64,000 bases of DNA, taken from the NCBI GenBank assembly GCA_963989385.1, contig OZ022499.1, positions 37,572,866 to 37,636,865 of the forward strand, written 5' to 3'. Position 1 is the stretch's first letter. Each line of letters begins with the position of its first letter. A model generated the notes under the pieces. It was not told the origin of the DNA, ran no database searches, and saw only the letters and a list, made by a program, of their open reading frames with translations. Positions 12,851 to 23,380 of the stretch are shown in pieces. Made by a program: the position numbers and the translations under genes. This DNA comes from Ctena decussata (lineage: Eukaryota > Mollusca > Bivalvia > Lucinida > Lucinidae).

Positions 12851-12889
12851 CTGTTATTATTGTTATTATTATTATTATTATTATTATTC
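12851..12889 (+). repeat. (ATT)n microsatellite
   Basis: Simple trinucleotide run directly abutting the 65-bp array. The other arm also has an AAT run at the equivalent place (about 10962-10975), so the seed of the microsatellite predates the arm duplication. Confidence 0.95.
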
Positions 12890-13421
12890 AGAGAGCGTCA
12901 TCATCCTAAATAATTGTTATCGAACAAGGAACTGTCAGTCACTACAATATATCACATGAAATATATATTTACTGTAAAACAACGGTTCCCGATAAATATT
13001 GAGAGAAAATTCATATTTATCTTGCATCTGATCCTTATCTAACCATTAAACCAATTAGCAGCTATAACTTTCAAACGGAAAGAAGTTAAAGCGCCGCTGA
13101 TTTATTGAATCTCGAGGGTAAAGCCATTTGCATTGTTGTTAAGGTTAATCGTTTGGTTAATCATTTTATATCAGTTAAAGAAAATATTTATACAGTTATC
13201 TCTCTTACAACATCTAACTGTTTGATTTCCCATACTGTGTGGACATTTGAGTTAGTATCTTGTTGGCCACAGAATATCAAAGGCAAGGCCCAACTGCCCT
13301 TTAACTTTTCCTGATTCGAATAACGTACCATGTAGAGAAATATTTACAGCCGTACGCGTTGGACTGTGGGATTCGAAGCGGATACCTTTTGCACCAAAAC
13401 ATAGTGCTCTAATGACACGAC

Positions 13422-13620
13422 CGAGCCGCGTAGCGCAGTCGGAAGCCCATGTAACTCAAGAGCCACCGGTCCCGGGTTCGATACCCCATCTGGCCACTTA
13501 CAACCGTTTCTCCTTCCGTTGATCCAAGAAGGGCAGTTGTCGGTTACTGGCGAAAGTAGGTGCACTTAGTACTGATTAACTGCTTAGCAGGCCTAAAAGT
13601 AAATAGGAAAATTCTCAGAA
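13422..13620 (+). mobile_element. tRNA-derived SINE-like sequence
   Basis: The head has a polymerase III A-box-like TAGCGCAGTCGG (about 13431) and a B-box GGGTTCGATACCC (about 13472), at a spacing normal for tRNA promoters. It lies just outside the right arm of the long inverted repeat. The downstream body ('gggcagttgtcggttactggcgaaagtagg') has no known domain that I can name. The 3' end is uncertain. No tRNA cloverleaf with intact acceptor stem is formed, so this is not a functional tRNA gene. Confidence 0.55.
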
Positions 13621-14083
13621 ACTGACACAATTAATCCCTTATCCCACCAAGACACCATGTGGGAAAAGACAACGCAAAATTAGTCACCACCAAAGACATC
13701 ATCAGCGGCAGCTATTTGAACAACCATTTTCCATGTAGGTTGTCACCGGGCTAGCCTTAACATCACAAACAATATATCAATAACACATAGCAACAAACAA
13801 CTCAAAAGACAACCAAGAAGAACCAAAACACAGAAGTACCGCCTTGGGAAAATACTGTAGGGGTGAGGGCGGGGGCTTAGCCAGTTTACGGTCGCGACCA
13901 ACCCTCGCTCTTGGTTCTGCTTTGGTTCATCAGATACTATGTTGTTCAACCTAACAAAAATAACCACGACCCACACAACAGACCAACGAAAGCACCAACC
14001 CTGACACTAAGCCTGCCAAGGAATAGTGTGGTTAGGTTAACTGACCGTCCCGACATGACCATAGCTTTCTACTGTGGACGTAA
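13621..14083. other. Unassigned stretch, A/C-rich on the plus strand
   Basis: Contains 'aacaac'-rich sequence (13780-13830 and 14090-14110) that may be tails of retroposed elements. A polypurine/GC patch 'ggggtgagggcggggg' lies at about 13860. No gene recognised. Confidence 0.3.
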
Positions 14084-14190
14084 AGCGACAAAACAACAAC
14101 AAACAACTCTAATCACACAGGCACGGCGCCTCCGCAATTGTTCACACCCAGACTGACCAGAGTCTTTGCTGTACGCATAAAGGGTAGATA
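14084..14190 (-). mobile_element. PAL-1 MITE, left half, interrupted by a 4-kb element
   Basis: The inner part (about 14146-14187, 'cccagactgaccagagtctt ... aaagggtag') matches the left arm and the start of the PAL-1 centre. The outer part is strongly diverged and its start is approximate. The copy continues at 18238-18361. Joining 14190 to 18241 restores the normal centre (aaagggtag-ATA-agggtctaag), which shows the intervening 4 kb arrived later. Confidence 0.7.
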
Positions 14191-17100
14191 TAGTCCAGGG
14201 GCATATGTCGCAAAAAAGGGGTCCCGTGAACATGAATGTTAATTTTATGCCCTTATCATTGTCACATAGGACAGTCTTTTAGAAGTTGAAAAATGGTTGT
14301 TGCCATTTTTTCTTTCGTCAATTGTTGAGAAAATGGACAAAGTAGTGGGTGGGGTAACATTGACCCAACACAACACCCAGTTAAAATGAATGAGTAGTAG
14401 AAAATTTTTTTTGTCATGAATATGTCTTTTTGAATTTTCTAATACATAAAAGCAAAATGTAGTCCTAAAATATTGGTCACCTGTCATGATATATTCGTAA
14501 CGTATATAACTGTAACCGAAAATTCGAATGAACTATGCGAATTATGCCAAATCGGTGGAATGAATGTCTTACATGTAGTACTAAATGAGAATAAGATATC
14601 ACTTGTCTTTGAATCATGCTCCTCTCATCTTTGAAATAATTTCTTGATATATTTTGAATCAGTTAGGTTGCAGTTAGCAGTGGTAATATCAACTGAAGAC
14701 AGAATGTAACATTTCTTTAGAATTCCGAAAACACTAGTAAGAAGAGCTAACGGCTGTTGAAGTCTTTATTTTGTTTTAAGATGAAAAGTGTACGAGTAAG
14801 CATGAAAACGCAATTTTTACATTCGATCTACTATAAAAACATTCGTGGTTTATCTAAAGGGCACCCAATTAGTAACATTACGTTACATAACTGAAATCTG
14901 TCCGAGGGAAATAAACCAGGAATATGTGTAATACAAGTGAGACCCTGTAGACATAGCTGTTAAGTTTATGCCTTTATCATAGTCATCAAGGACAGGCTCT
15001 TTAAAGCTCAAAAATTGTTGTTGCAACATTATATTTCTGTGTTTTACCTAGAAACTGGTCAAAGTAGTGGGCGGGGTAACACTAGCTTTTGCAGCAGCCA
15101 GCTGTTTCATGTGAAATGGAGAGAACAATTAAATTTAGAAATATGACTTTTTTTTAAATATCTTGATATATAAAAACAGAGTGAACTATTTTGAAAAGAA
15201 TAGTCATCCCTCATGCAGGATCTGTAACGTATATCACTACAACTAAAAATAGATAATAAAATAAACAACCATGATCTGAATGAATCGCTGGAATGAATTA
15301 AGGATGTGTCAATTTCAATAAAAACATTCTGTCTCTTCCGACTGAATCATGCCCATTTTTGAAAGAACTGCTTCTTTATTTTGAACTAGTTAGGTAGCAG
15401 TTAGCAGTGGCATTGCCAGCTAAAGAGAGAATGCAACTTCTTTTCTTAGGAATTTCCCAAAAATTGAAAAATACAACTGCTTACTGTAGATGATGTAGCC
15501 CTTCGGTGTAATCTTTTATGTCCTAAGTTAACAGATGTACATCTGATCGTGAAGAAATACCAATGTGATATGTCTTTAAACTATGATACTATAGGTTTGT
15601 CCTGAACGGTGAAGGCAATGTTACAGTAACATTACGTTACATGTTTGTAATCTATCAAGGGATATGTTTTTTATTGAGAAAGCTGTTTTCAAAGGCTCAA
15701 TACCAAGATGCCAAAGAACATTTAACTTACCACTAGTACTAAGATGGCAAAGTTTGCTATTTAATTCACATGAGAACTCAGCGTCATCAAGACACATATA
15801 GATCTTTACATCTGAAGTATGTAGATTTCCCTTAACATTTAATCTGATTCATAGCAACATCACAAAACTCATCATTTAAACTTGCATGCGACAAGGAAAT
15901 ATGTATAAATTGATATTAGACGTAAGTGATTCATGTCTAGGTTTAGAACTGTCATAGAGGCGGTGCCTATTTCCCTGCCTAAGCTGTTGACCGAGCCAAT
16001 CCGACAACCTACACGCAAAAGAGAGCATGTCAGCTTAGGCAATTGACAAAAGTGCCGGCTGAGTCGACTGTTATTTACACTCTTATTGCTATGTCTATGG
16101 CATTCTTATTCAACAGCCCTTTGCACAGTATTGCCTCATAAGCAAGTTTGTATTAATCCCATTATTGTAACTTACATGCTGAATTGTAATCATCGTTACC
16201 CGTTTGTCTTGCTCACATCGGTTAAACTGCAACATATTATAATCACTGTGACAACGTAACAGCTAACGTTTATGTTTTATGAGACACAGAACATCTTATC
16301 GGTCTGACATGTATCGCCCAGTGTAACATTACCAAGATTTATTTGGTCAGGTAATACTATACACCCGCTGTCTGTGTTCTGATACATTGTCAAAAACAGC
16401 TTAATGTCACGAAAGACAAATTTAGTTTTGATCATTCAACTTCTAATACGTATATTTCTTCAGTTGTTGCATTGATATTACCGGCGTCATAAAGCTGCAT
16501 TTTCTTACTGTATTTAAAATATCTGGGCAAGGATCATTCAGAATAGCAGTAAGATTAAATGCTTAAGAAGTTAATAGCCGTGATTATTGCTAAGCAAAAT
16601 GGTAATATATTCAAAGTCAATGAAATCATTTAAAAATCAGGTATTGGGGTTAGTGCTTGATATGTACAGTATGCATTATTTGTATCATTTGCTTATTTTC
16701 TATTCAGAACTAATATGTAACTGTTTGAACATATAAAACTTTAGAAATTTATAAACTACTCAGAAACTTGTTATATTCGTTACTCGTTCCGTTTTCCTTG
16801 TTTTGTTATCGTGCTGCAAAGACAAATTATGTTTCAATACATTATTAAGAAGAACTGGGATTCGCCAAGATATAACTGAGCAGCAACATCCTACATCAAA
16901 ATGCTCTGTCACCTTCAATTGCTATTTCGTTTTGTGGCTCAGAACTCTGTTGAACTCTGTCCCTTAAATATTAATCAATCGTTAAATCAAAAGTAAGCAT
17001 AGGGTCCATGCTGAATCCTTTCTTTTCAGAGGCTGTTGTAAATAATCATATTAGTTAGCAAAAAAGGAAATAAAATAGCATGGATATAAAGGTAATCTTT

Positions 17101-18237
17101 AAACAAAGTACATGTATACACGTATTTCTATATTGCTAAGATAGCCCATGACACGACTTCCTTTTTTACTTTTCCTTCTGCGTATAGTTATTGCCTGTGA
17201 TGCTGTGCTCTTAAGGTCCCGGCTGGTATGTAACCTATAGGAACTCTATACGTAGACCAGATGTAGCTATGTAATAAACAACTATGCAACCTTTTAACCC
17301 TGGGCTCGTTTCTCGACCTTAACTGAACAATAATGCCCCCTTGGTCACGTAAAATACGTGATAGTCTTACGAACGTAAGTATCCTCTGTCAGCAAATGCT
17401 CGTGTTAGCTTTGTTACATAACAGAGTGGCTTCAGTCTTCAAGTGTCGGGTGATATTTCTATTTTAGAGTCTTTTAATTTGTACTCTCACTTTATCACGT
17501 ATTTGGCGCCTTTATACAAATCAGTTGCTGGTTTATGATTGCATTTTTTTTAAAGTTATTAATCAGTTTTAGCAGATTTTGCTTTATATACAAATATGTC
17601 ACGTATGTTACTGTCTCTAGAATCATAAAATTGGGTAGCTGGGCAATAACATCAATAAAATTTTGGTTTATGCTATATTAAATAAGCAAACAATAAACGT
17701 GGTGTGCGTATTCAGAATTTGTCAAGTCTTTATTTATTGCAATTTTGAAATATTCTTAGTTTCGTCACGTATAAAACCCATCTCATGAAGTCCCTAAAAC
17801 CACTTGGTGATAAGGCTGGTAGCTCCAAGTAAACAGTATCCCATAAGAGCTACCAGGATGTTATATTTATAATTGTTCTGTTAGAGACAGTGAGGCAATT
17901 CTGGAAATTGTATTATAATGGACTATGTTATAAATTAAAGTTCTTTACGTTACTACTTGTGGTAGTTAATGATGAAGAAACAAACTTAGCTGTATTCTCT
18001 AATACTTGCAGATGATTCTATTGAAAAAAATACTGAGAATGACATTAAAACATAGGGATCTACCTTGACATTACATGATTATAACGAAAATATGCATAGG
18101 TAACGTATATAATCGATCGCTACTGCCAAAGAGTCACTAGAAAAAATGGCAACATGTGTTTTTCCATTGTGTACCCACCACTGATGAAGTTGAAATTAAC
18201 ACGAATGTTCACGGGAACTACATATGCCCCCGGCTTA
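14191..18237. mobile_element. 4.05-kb TIR DNA element inserted in a PAL-1 MITE
   Basis: The left end TAGTCCAGGGGCATATGT and the right end, reverse complemented, TAAGCCGGGGGCATATGT match. The similarity continues subterminally through TCCCGTGAACAT and GTTAATTT and, more weakly, 'tgttgccattttttct'. The target duplication is ATA (14188-14190 and 18238-18240), or TA if one base is counted as element. No frame above about 80 codons lies inside, so it is probably non-autonomous or its transposase is fully decayed. The superfamily is not determined. Confidence 0.8.
14240..15665 (+). repeat. Internal tandem duplication, about 0.72-0.75 kb per unit
   Basis: Unit 1 (about 14240-14910) and unit 2 (about 14960-15665) share ordered landmarks: 'ttatgcc(c)ttatcat', 'ggacag(t/g)ctctt', 'caaagtagtggg(t/c)ggggtaac', 'gtaacgtatat', 'gttaggt(t/a)gcagttagcagtgg' and 'gtaacattacgttacat'. 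They are clearly diverged, so the duplication is old and internal to the 4-kb element. Confidence 0.75.
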
Positions 18238-18361
18238 ATAAGGGTCTAAGCTACCTCCATGCGGACAGCGAAGACTCTGATCAGACTGGGCGGATGCCCA
18301 GGCTGGTCTGAGTCTGCGCTGAGCGCACAACCACATTGTTAGTTTTCTCGTGTCGCGGCTC
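18238..18361 (-). mobile_element. PAL-1 MITE, right half
   Basis: Starts with the ATA duplication and then 'agggtctaagctacctcc', the second half of the PAL-1 centre, followed by a well-conserved right arm ending TCGTGTCGCGGCTC. This half is much better preserved than its left partner at 14084-14190. Confidence 0.9.
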
Positions 18362-18421
18362 ATATACTGTAACGTCCTTAAAGACACGGGTGGTACTATA
18401 TAAGGAGGATTAACTTCAACA

Positions 18422-18593
18422 GAGGCTCGGCAGGATGCAGAGTCACGCGGACAGTCTCGTCAGGAAGCATTTTTCATGTACTGAAGTCTCAGCAGGAAGC
18501 AACATTCTCGCGGACATTCTCGGCGGAAGCCAAATATGATGGACAGTCTCTGAAAAGCGAATATTAGGACTCTAGTTTATACCCTGTGTTGTA
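18422..18593 (+). mobile_element. Half copy of the palindromic GACAGTCTC repeat element
   Basis: Matches, unit for unit, the right half of the palindrome at 29494-29828: it starts near the centre motif GAGGCTCGGCAGG, runs through CACGCGGACAGTCTC, TCATGTACTGAAGTCTC, CGCGGACATTCTCGGCGGAA and AAATATGATGGACAGTCTCT, and ends at TTATACCCTGTGTT. The left arm is missing. It lies 60 bp right of a PAL-1 half. Confidence 0.8.
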
Positions 18594-18894
18594 TGTAGAA
18601 GGCGAATCAGACATTATAACATGTATTTTTACTTACCATGTTAGATAGTGTTGTTCTCATGGATATTAACTCTGATAAACATTAAATATTACACAAGCTA
18701 CATTAATTCATTACATTCCATTTAGATTAAAAGAACAAGAGACCAAATGCACCCTGACGTTTGAACATGTTTAATGCAAATATTTATTGTTGTTATTATC
18801 ATTTTTATCATTACCATTATAAAGTATCAAAGAGTGGCATAATAAATAACTTGCATCAAGCATAGAACTATCAGTCATTTCTATGTAGTCTACG

Positions 18895-19279
18895 ACAGGC
18901 CCGGATCCAGACCATCACGTACTGGTGGGGCTCTGGATAACTGGTGGGGCTGGGAGGTGCCGAAATGTATGTGTGTGGGGGAGGGGGCTTGAAAATATGA
19001 CATATTTATGGTTCAATTTCAAGAGAATTTTTTATATATTTTTTTTTTGAAATATATGTTGTGACATCTCATTAGAATCGCCTCCCCAAGGCGATTCTAA
19101 TGAGATATCGCAACATATATTTTGAATATTTTGATCTAACCACATTGGATAATTTTTCTCAAACTGTCATCAGATACATGTACTTCTTTTTATCTGGAGG
19201 CCTACATATTATACATAACACAGAGGCCAAATGGCGGGGCTGCAGCCCCAAAGCCCACCCCCTGGATCCGGGGCTGTAC
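18895..19279. mobile_element. Element with GGCCCGGATCCAG inverted ends, itself carrying a nested MITE
   Basis: Left end ACAGGCCCGGATCCAG (18895) and right end CTGGATCCGGGGCTGT (to about 19276) are inverted. G-rich 'ggtggggct' and 'agccccaaagcccacc' blocks follow inside. The middle is interrupted by the perfect small palindrome at 19050-19124. The 'CCGGATCCAGGGGG' end motif is common in marine invertebrate repeats. An open frame at 19100-19321 is incidental. Confidence 0.6.
19050..19124. mobile_element. Small fold-back MITE, 75 bp (ATATGTTGTGAC family)
   Basis: Arms AAATATATGTTGTGACATCT...ATTAGAATCGCC and GGCGATTCTAATGAGATATC...CAACATATATTT close on a 'tcccca' loop. The family recurs at 27193-27297. 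It sits inside the GGCCCGGATCCAG element. Confidence 0.85.
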
Positions 19280-19715
19280 GAAATGCTTTTTAGTGTACAC
19301 CATTGGTTTCTGATTAAATAATGAGTGCATATTTAAATCGAATTCGCTGTTGATTTTTATCTTAATATAATACTAATTTAACCAGGATAAATCTCAAGTT
19401 TGAGCTGTCCAATTTGGAATTCCAAAATGGATCGGGTCAATCTTGAGATTGACCTGATTCCAAAACAGTTAACAACATGATGCAATGTTTGTTTGTGTGT
19501 AAAATCAAAAGTAGAAATCGAAAGTAGACCTACACTGAAAAAAAAGAAAGTTTTGAATATCTGCGTCTGTTTTCGATAAAATTTCCATTGTAAATTTACA
19601 AACAAAGAGAAACATTTGGAATTAACACCTGACAGAGTGCTAGTACTCACGCAGTGCAGTACAACCGGGAATATTATTTGATATTATTGGCTAAATTTTG
19701 ACATACATGTAGTAT
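19280..19715. other. Unassigned stretch
   Basis: A small palindrome sits at about 19431-19465 ('ggtcaatcttgagattgacc'). No coding or transposon signal otherwise. Confidence 0.4.
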
Positions 19716-20115
19716 TATACAATTATTGACCTTTGTTGAGGTGAATATGCAGTTTTATTGACCTGCAAACATCATATTGACCGACGCGAAGCGGCGGTCA
19801 ATATGTTATGTTTGCAGATCAATAAAACTGCATATTCACCGAAATAAAGGTCAACAATTGTTTTATTATATGATAATTTTAAATTCAGTTTCTTTAGATA
19901 TTTAGGATGGTACTACATGGTATTATCTCGCGACGTTACGCCATTAACATTAACGTGAATCAGACGTTACGTCACGAAAATACAATGACGTCAGCGTAAA
20001 AGTAATATTCACTGACAGGCCGGTGAATATCACAAAATATTGACCGGCACGTGACGTCAAAACAGCCAATGGAATTGCGTGTTACATCTTGGTCATATAA
20101 TAATACGTGTTATTT
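19716..20115. mobile_element. Fold-back element with a 146-bp hairpin head and a TGACGTCA-rich flank
   Basis: 19716-19861 is a long hairpin: 'acaattattgacctt', 'ggtgaatatgcagttttatt' and 'tgcaaacat...atattgaccg' pair with their complements around 'acgcgaagcg'. Further right, 20008-20050 repeats the motif set (ggccggtgaatatc, atattgaccggcacgtgacgtca), as seen in larger members of such elements. The right boundary is approximate. Confidence 0.65.
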
Positions 20116-20782
20116 GACCAATGAAATCATGTGAAATGTGGAACAAAAGTGAAATTATACTCGGCTGCGCCCAGAAAAAGAAAAAGAAAAATGTTGCTTG
20201 TTACTGACTCATAACGGCCCGAAATATGATAAAGCAGAAGCTGGTCAGAGAGTATAGACCTATATCAGACTGCTAAAATGAGCAGTATGATGCGAGTTTG
20301 CACAGTTTACCATTACCTCAACATTTTGCACATAGCACATAGCAAAATAACTTAATAATTTCTTAGGTTATGCCATGATCAAAGGCTAAGTACGAGGCTT
20401 TTTACTGACTGTATGGACGATAGTGGCTCACTATCAAAGTTTTATATGATCATTTCGGGGGTCATCTACTTTGAAGGGTCACTGTTGTTCAATAGTTCCT
20501 GAACGTCAGAAAAGTGAAATATATTTTTTAAACTGCTCAGAATATCGGCTGGTATATAAAAAGAACAACGGGTTCCATCAATGAGCTACTTGTTGCTTAT
20601 ACTTAGATGACCTCTGAACGTAATTAAAAATCCTTAATAACTTTTAATTAAGCTCGGTAATAAAACACCATCGGTCGGCTTTATCAAAGGAAACAATAAA
20701 ACGAGGCATTTCTCAGAGAAATACACGGTTTGGTCATTTTAAACGCAAATATAGCCAAATGTGATTACTTTATTATATATTT
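20116..20782. other. Unassigned stretch
   Basis: Between the fold-back element and the next PAL-1 copy I see only short frames and no recognisable repeat structure. Confidence 0.4.
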
Positions 20783-21018
20783 GAGCCGCAACACGAGAAA
20801 ACCAACAAAGTGGTTGTGCGCCCAACGCATACTCAGATCAGTCTGGGCATCCGCCCAGTCTGATCAGAGTCTTCGCTGTCCGCATGGAGGTAGCTGAGAC
20901 CCTTAGCTACCCTTTAAGCGCAAAGCAAAGAGTCTGATGAGACTGGGCGGATGCCCAGGCTGATCCGAGTGTGTGCTGGGCGCAAAACCACATTGTTGGT
21001 TTTCTCGTGTCGCGGCTC
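20783..21018 (+). mobile_element. PAL-1 fold-back MITE, full copy
   Basis: Full-length, centre in the forward sense (GGAGGTAGCTGAGACCCTTAGCTACC). Ends GAGCCGCAACACGA and TCGTGTCGCGGCTC. Both arms keep the inner hairpin (GATCAG...CTGGGC / GCCCAGTCTGATCAGAG). Flanks are AT-rich (ATTT left, TATT right) without a perfect duplication. Confidence 0.95.
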
Positions 21019-21379
21019 TATTATATTTATTCATTGTTACTGCAATTTGATAAGATCCGTAGGCCTAATGAACAAAATTGAGACAACTATCAGATAAACG
21101 ATCAAACAATAATTTCCATCGATAATGAATCCCTAATAATCTAGAGAATTCAATTTGATAGTCGGAAGAAGTATCGAAGATCACTCCGTTGTTTTGTGTA
21201 TTTCCGTGTCGCATTGAAAAGCGAGCTTTTGCTATTTTAGCGGATGTTTTCTTGAGTCCGGCTGCCGCGATGCTAACTTTCAAATATCGGCGATGATTTT
21301 AGCAATTATTGCAGTTTGAGAAAAGAGATGAGTTTGGCTTCGCAGGTAATTTTGCTAGTTCAGCGTAGAGTCCTCCCAG

Positions 21380-21780
21380 CTGACATTATGAATGTCCTTT
21401 TTAGTTTCCCCTGTTCTCTGTGCATTTTGGGATCTGCAAAGTCCATTTCTATCTATTCCAGTGCCTATACGTTCCACGGCATTGTCCTCCACTGCTCTTT
21501 TGTCCACATTGCCCCCTTTTTTGAATTACCGTTTCCCTGCAGTGTTGTCTTGGCTATGCCTGATGAACGCTAGTGTGGCCTACCATCTCAGCTTACGTTT
21601 TCTGAGCATAGCGATACCACTGAGACTAATAGCGTTGCATACCTTACTGGGCACATCCTCATTGGTGACGTGGTTGTTCAGGATCCTCCGACAGAGAAAG
21701 TCTAGATGCGCCACTCTAATTCTGCAGTCAAGTTCCTTGTCTCAAAAACATACACTCAGCGAGCACACTGTGTTGAAACA
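21380..21780 (-). pseudogene. LINE (non-LTR retrotransposon) reverse transcriptase C-terminal fragment
   Basis: Read on the minus strand from about 21745, a frame gives ...DFLCRRILNNHVTNEDV, then I..SGIAMLRKRKLRW, a stop, ATLAFIRHSQDN and AGKR. This follows the order conserved after the RT domain of many invertebrate LINEs: CLRRIL.I.W.d.VTNedV, then RRLRWLGHV.RM, then a basic GKR..G block. The clade cannot be fixed from this fragment. Stops and frameshifts show it is dead. Open frames on the plus strand over the same bases (for example 21392-21811) are antisense shadows. Confidence 0.65.
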
Positions 21781-22229
21781 AAGAAAATATAGCACTTGTG
21801 GCCGAGTGTAATGTATTGGTTTCAGTGCCATTCGGGAGATAATCTTCTCAGTCCAGTCAGAGGTTCCAAAGCCAAAAATTATTACAGTCAGAATATGTGA
21901 TCCGAGAAAAGGTTCATCGTTTCAAAGTATTAAGCGCCCAACGACAAAAACTTTGATTCATGTTGTGTGTCTCGCTCTCAGACACAGTGTTGTGATATTA
22001 GAAGTGATTTGAAAGAACTAACCAAAAGCAAGCTGCAAAATTACAGCTTGTCTTTTCAGTTCTCATTACGAAATTCCCTAGGAAGCTCATGGAAGCGAAA
22101 TCGTGTTCTTATTGACTTGTTGTCTATACCAAAAAAAAAAGTTCCTGTTTCAAGGAAAGGTTTCATTTCTTATTTTTACCACATGAGCTACCTAGTCTCT
22201 GAGAAGTGGCATCTTGTCTCTGTACACAG

Positions 22230-22409
22230 AGGATGAGACTAAACGGGCTCAACCCTGAAGTAATGAAGCTTAGAAAAGAACTTCAACGGAAAGTAAAACT
22301 TCGTGACCGACATGGTAGAAATTCAAGTATTAAAAACCGTGTTTCTGACACAAATTCGCACAGCCTGGGGAGACGGCTTGTAGGTCAAAGACATGATATC
22401 ATTTTATGA
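22230..22409 (+). CDS. Candidate 3'-terminal coding exon, unidentified
   Basis: A pyrimidine-containing tract ends in a plausible acceptor (tcttgtctctgtacacag, AG at 22228-22229). It is followed by a 60-codon open frame of charged, protein-like composition (contains NPEVMKLRKELQRKVKLRDR) to a TGA at 22407-22409. AATAAA lies 17 bp after the stop (22426-22431). No domain recognised. An upstream ATG-initiated frame from 22206 reads the same phase. A LINE fragment on the other strand ends about 450 bp to the left, so this could equally be part of a retroposed sequence. It needs transcript support. Confidence 0.3.
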   Translation, partial: RMRLNGLNPEVMKLRKELQRKVKLRDRHGRNSSIKNRVSDTNSHSLGRRLVGQRHDIIL

Positions 22410-22425
22410 CAGGTCTACTGTAAAC

Positions 22426-22431
22426 AATAAA
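22426..22431 (+). terminator. Possible polyadenylation signal AATAAA
   Basis: Canonical hexamer 17 bp downstream of the candidate exon stop. Such hexamers are frequent by chance in AT-rich DNA, so weight it only together with the exon. Confidence 0.25.
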
Positions 22432-22764
22432 ACAAATATTTAGCCCGAAATTATTGTTGTTTTCATTTGACTATTTACTTGTCAGAATATATACCATGTT
22501 TATATAATTCTGTCCTCAAGCAATCAAAACACTAATACATGTATATAATATTTGCTTTATTCCCTAATTGTTTCACAAGATTTTATCATCATCCTCATTG
22601 CCTTATCTTTTACCCCTTTAATTAACCGATTTTAAACTTTTTAACATAAAGTTTATGAAACTATTACCTTAAAACATCTTGATATTGGGACACCAAAAAA
22701 TGACCGAAATTGTCCTAAAAATGGAAATTTGATTGTAATCCCTCAAAAAGCTACAGATGGAAAT

Positions 22765-22830
22765 GCAAACAGCGTAGACCTTGACCAGACTGGAGCCTGC
22801 TCCAGTCTGGTCTGGGTCTTCACTGTTTGC
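22765..22830. repeat. Short hairpin resembling one PAL-1 arm
   Basis: GCAAACAGCGTAGACCTTGA...CCAGACTGGAGC pairs with CTCCAGTCTGGTCTGGGTCTTCACTGTTTGC. The layout is the same as a single PAL-1 arm (AGACTC-GATCAG-CTGG / CCAG-TCTGATC-AGAGTCTTCGCTG), but it is flanked by GCAAAC/GTTTGC instead of the PAL-1 ends. Confidence 0.75.
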
Positions 22831-22925
22831 TCACTGAGTCATATTTATCCTAATACTTACAATTTTACGGTAACATATGTGCCACACGTACCACGCAAAA
22901 AAAGAGGGAATTGCACCCGGGTATG

Positions 22926-23143
22926 AGTCTTCCGTACGGTACATCGCGCTCTTTCTTACTCACTTTACGACGTATGGGGGTAAGCTAGCGATCCAGGTTC
23001 GATCCCTGCTGGAGGCGGACGTCTTTTCAGCCGTTTCCGGGATTCTATAGCATACATCATTTAATAATCTCCCTCCTATTGTCCTGATATGGCTGAAATA
23101 CTGTTGAAAAGGACGTTAAATCGGAAGCCATACATCAAGCATT
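22926..23143 (+). mobile_element. tRNA-derived SINE
   Basis: A B-box GGTTCGATCCC (about 22998) sits within 'gatccaggttcgatccctgctgg', a good T-arm. The A-box region upstream ('ggtaagctagcgatcc') is weaker. The 3' part, 'ctgaaatactgttgaaaaggacgttaaatc', resembles the conserved tail of abundant molluscan SINEs ('tgttgaaag.ggcgttaaa'). The family name is not assigned. Confidence 0.65.
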
Positions 23144-23380
23144 CATCGTATTCAATACGTTTCAGAGTTTATCGAAACGATCAGGACTATTCACCTATTC
23201 TCAGAATAGAGAATCAATAAAATTTCAAAAACATGATAATATTTTTTCTATGGAAAAACATTTTTTCCTTATTTTATACACGAAGATATATACTGTGAAG
23301 CATAACTTAAAATCTCTACACTCGGGATGCATTTTTAGGGAAACTGCATCTCACTACAAAGGTCAAGGGTACATAAGCAA

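Larger units (their letters stand above)
12490..13420 (-). repeat. Right arm of the long inverted repeat
   Basis: Inverted partner of 10225-11105 (landmarks listed there). This arm lacks the PAL-1 insertion and instead carries a 5-fold 65-bp tandem array. It ends next to a tRNA-like SINE head at 13422. Read on the minus strand, the outer end has 'cattagagcactatg' and 'gcttcgaatccc', loosely resembling tRNA A and B boxes. Confidence 0.75.

Noticed and set aside
13422..13500. tRNA gene
   Set aside because: A and B boxes present but no acceptor stem or convincing anticodon arm; SINE head is the better explanation.
21392..21811. 139-codon plus-strand open frame, the longest clean-looking one here
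   Set aside because: It is antisense to a LINE reverse transcriptase C-terminal fragment whose motifs read on the minus strand.
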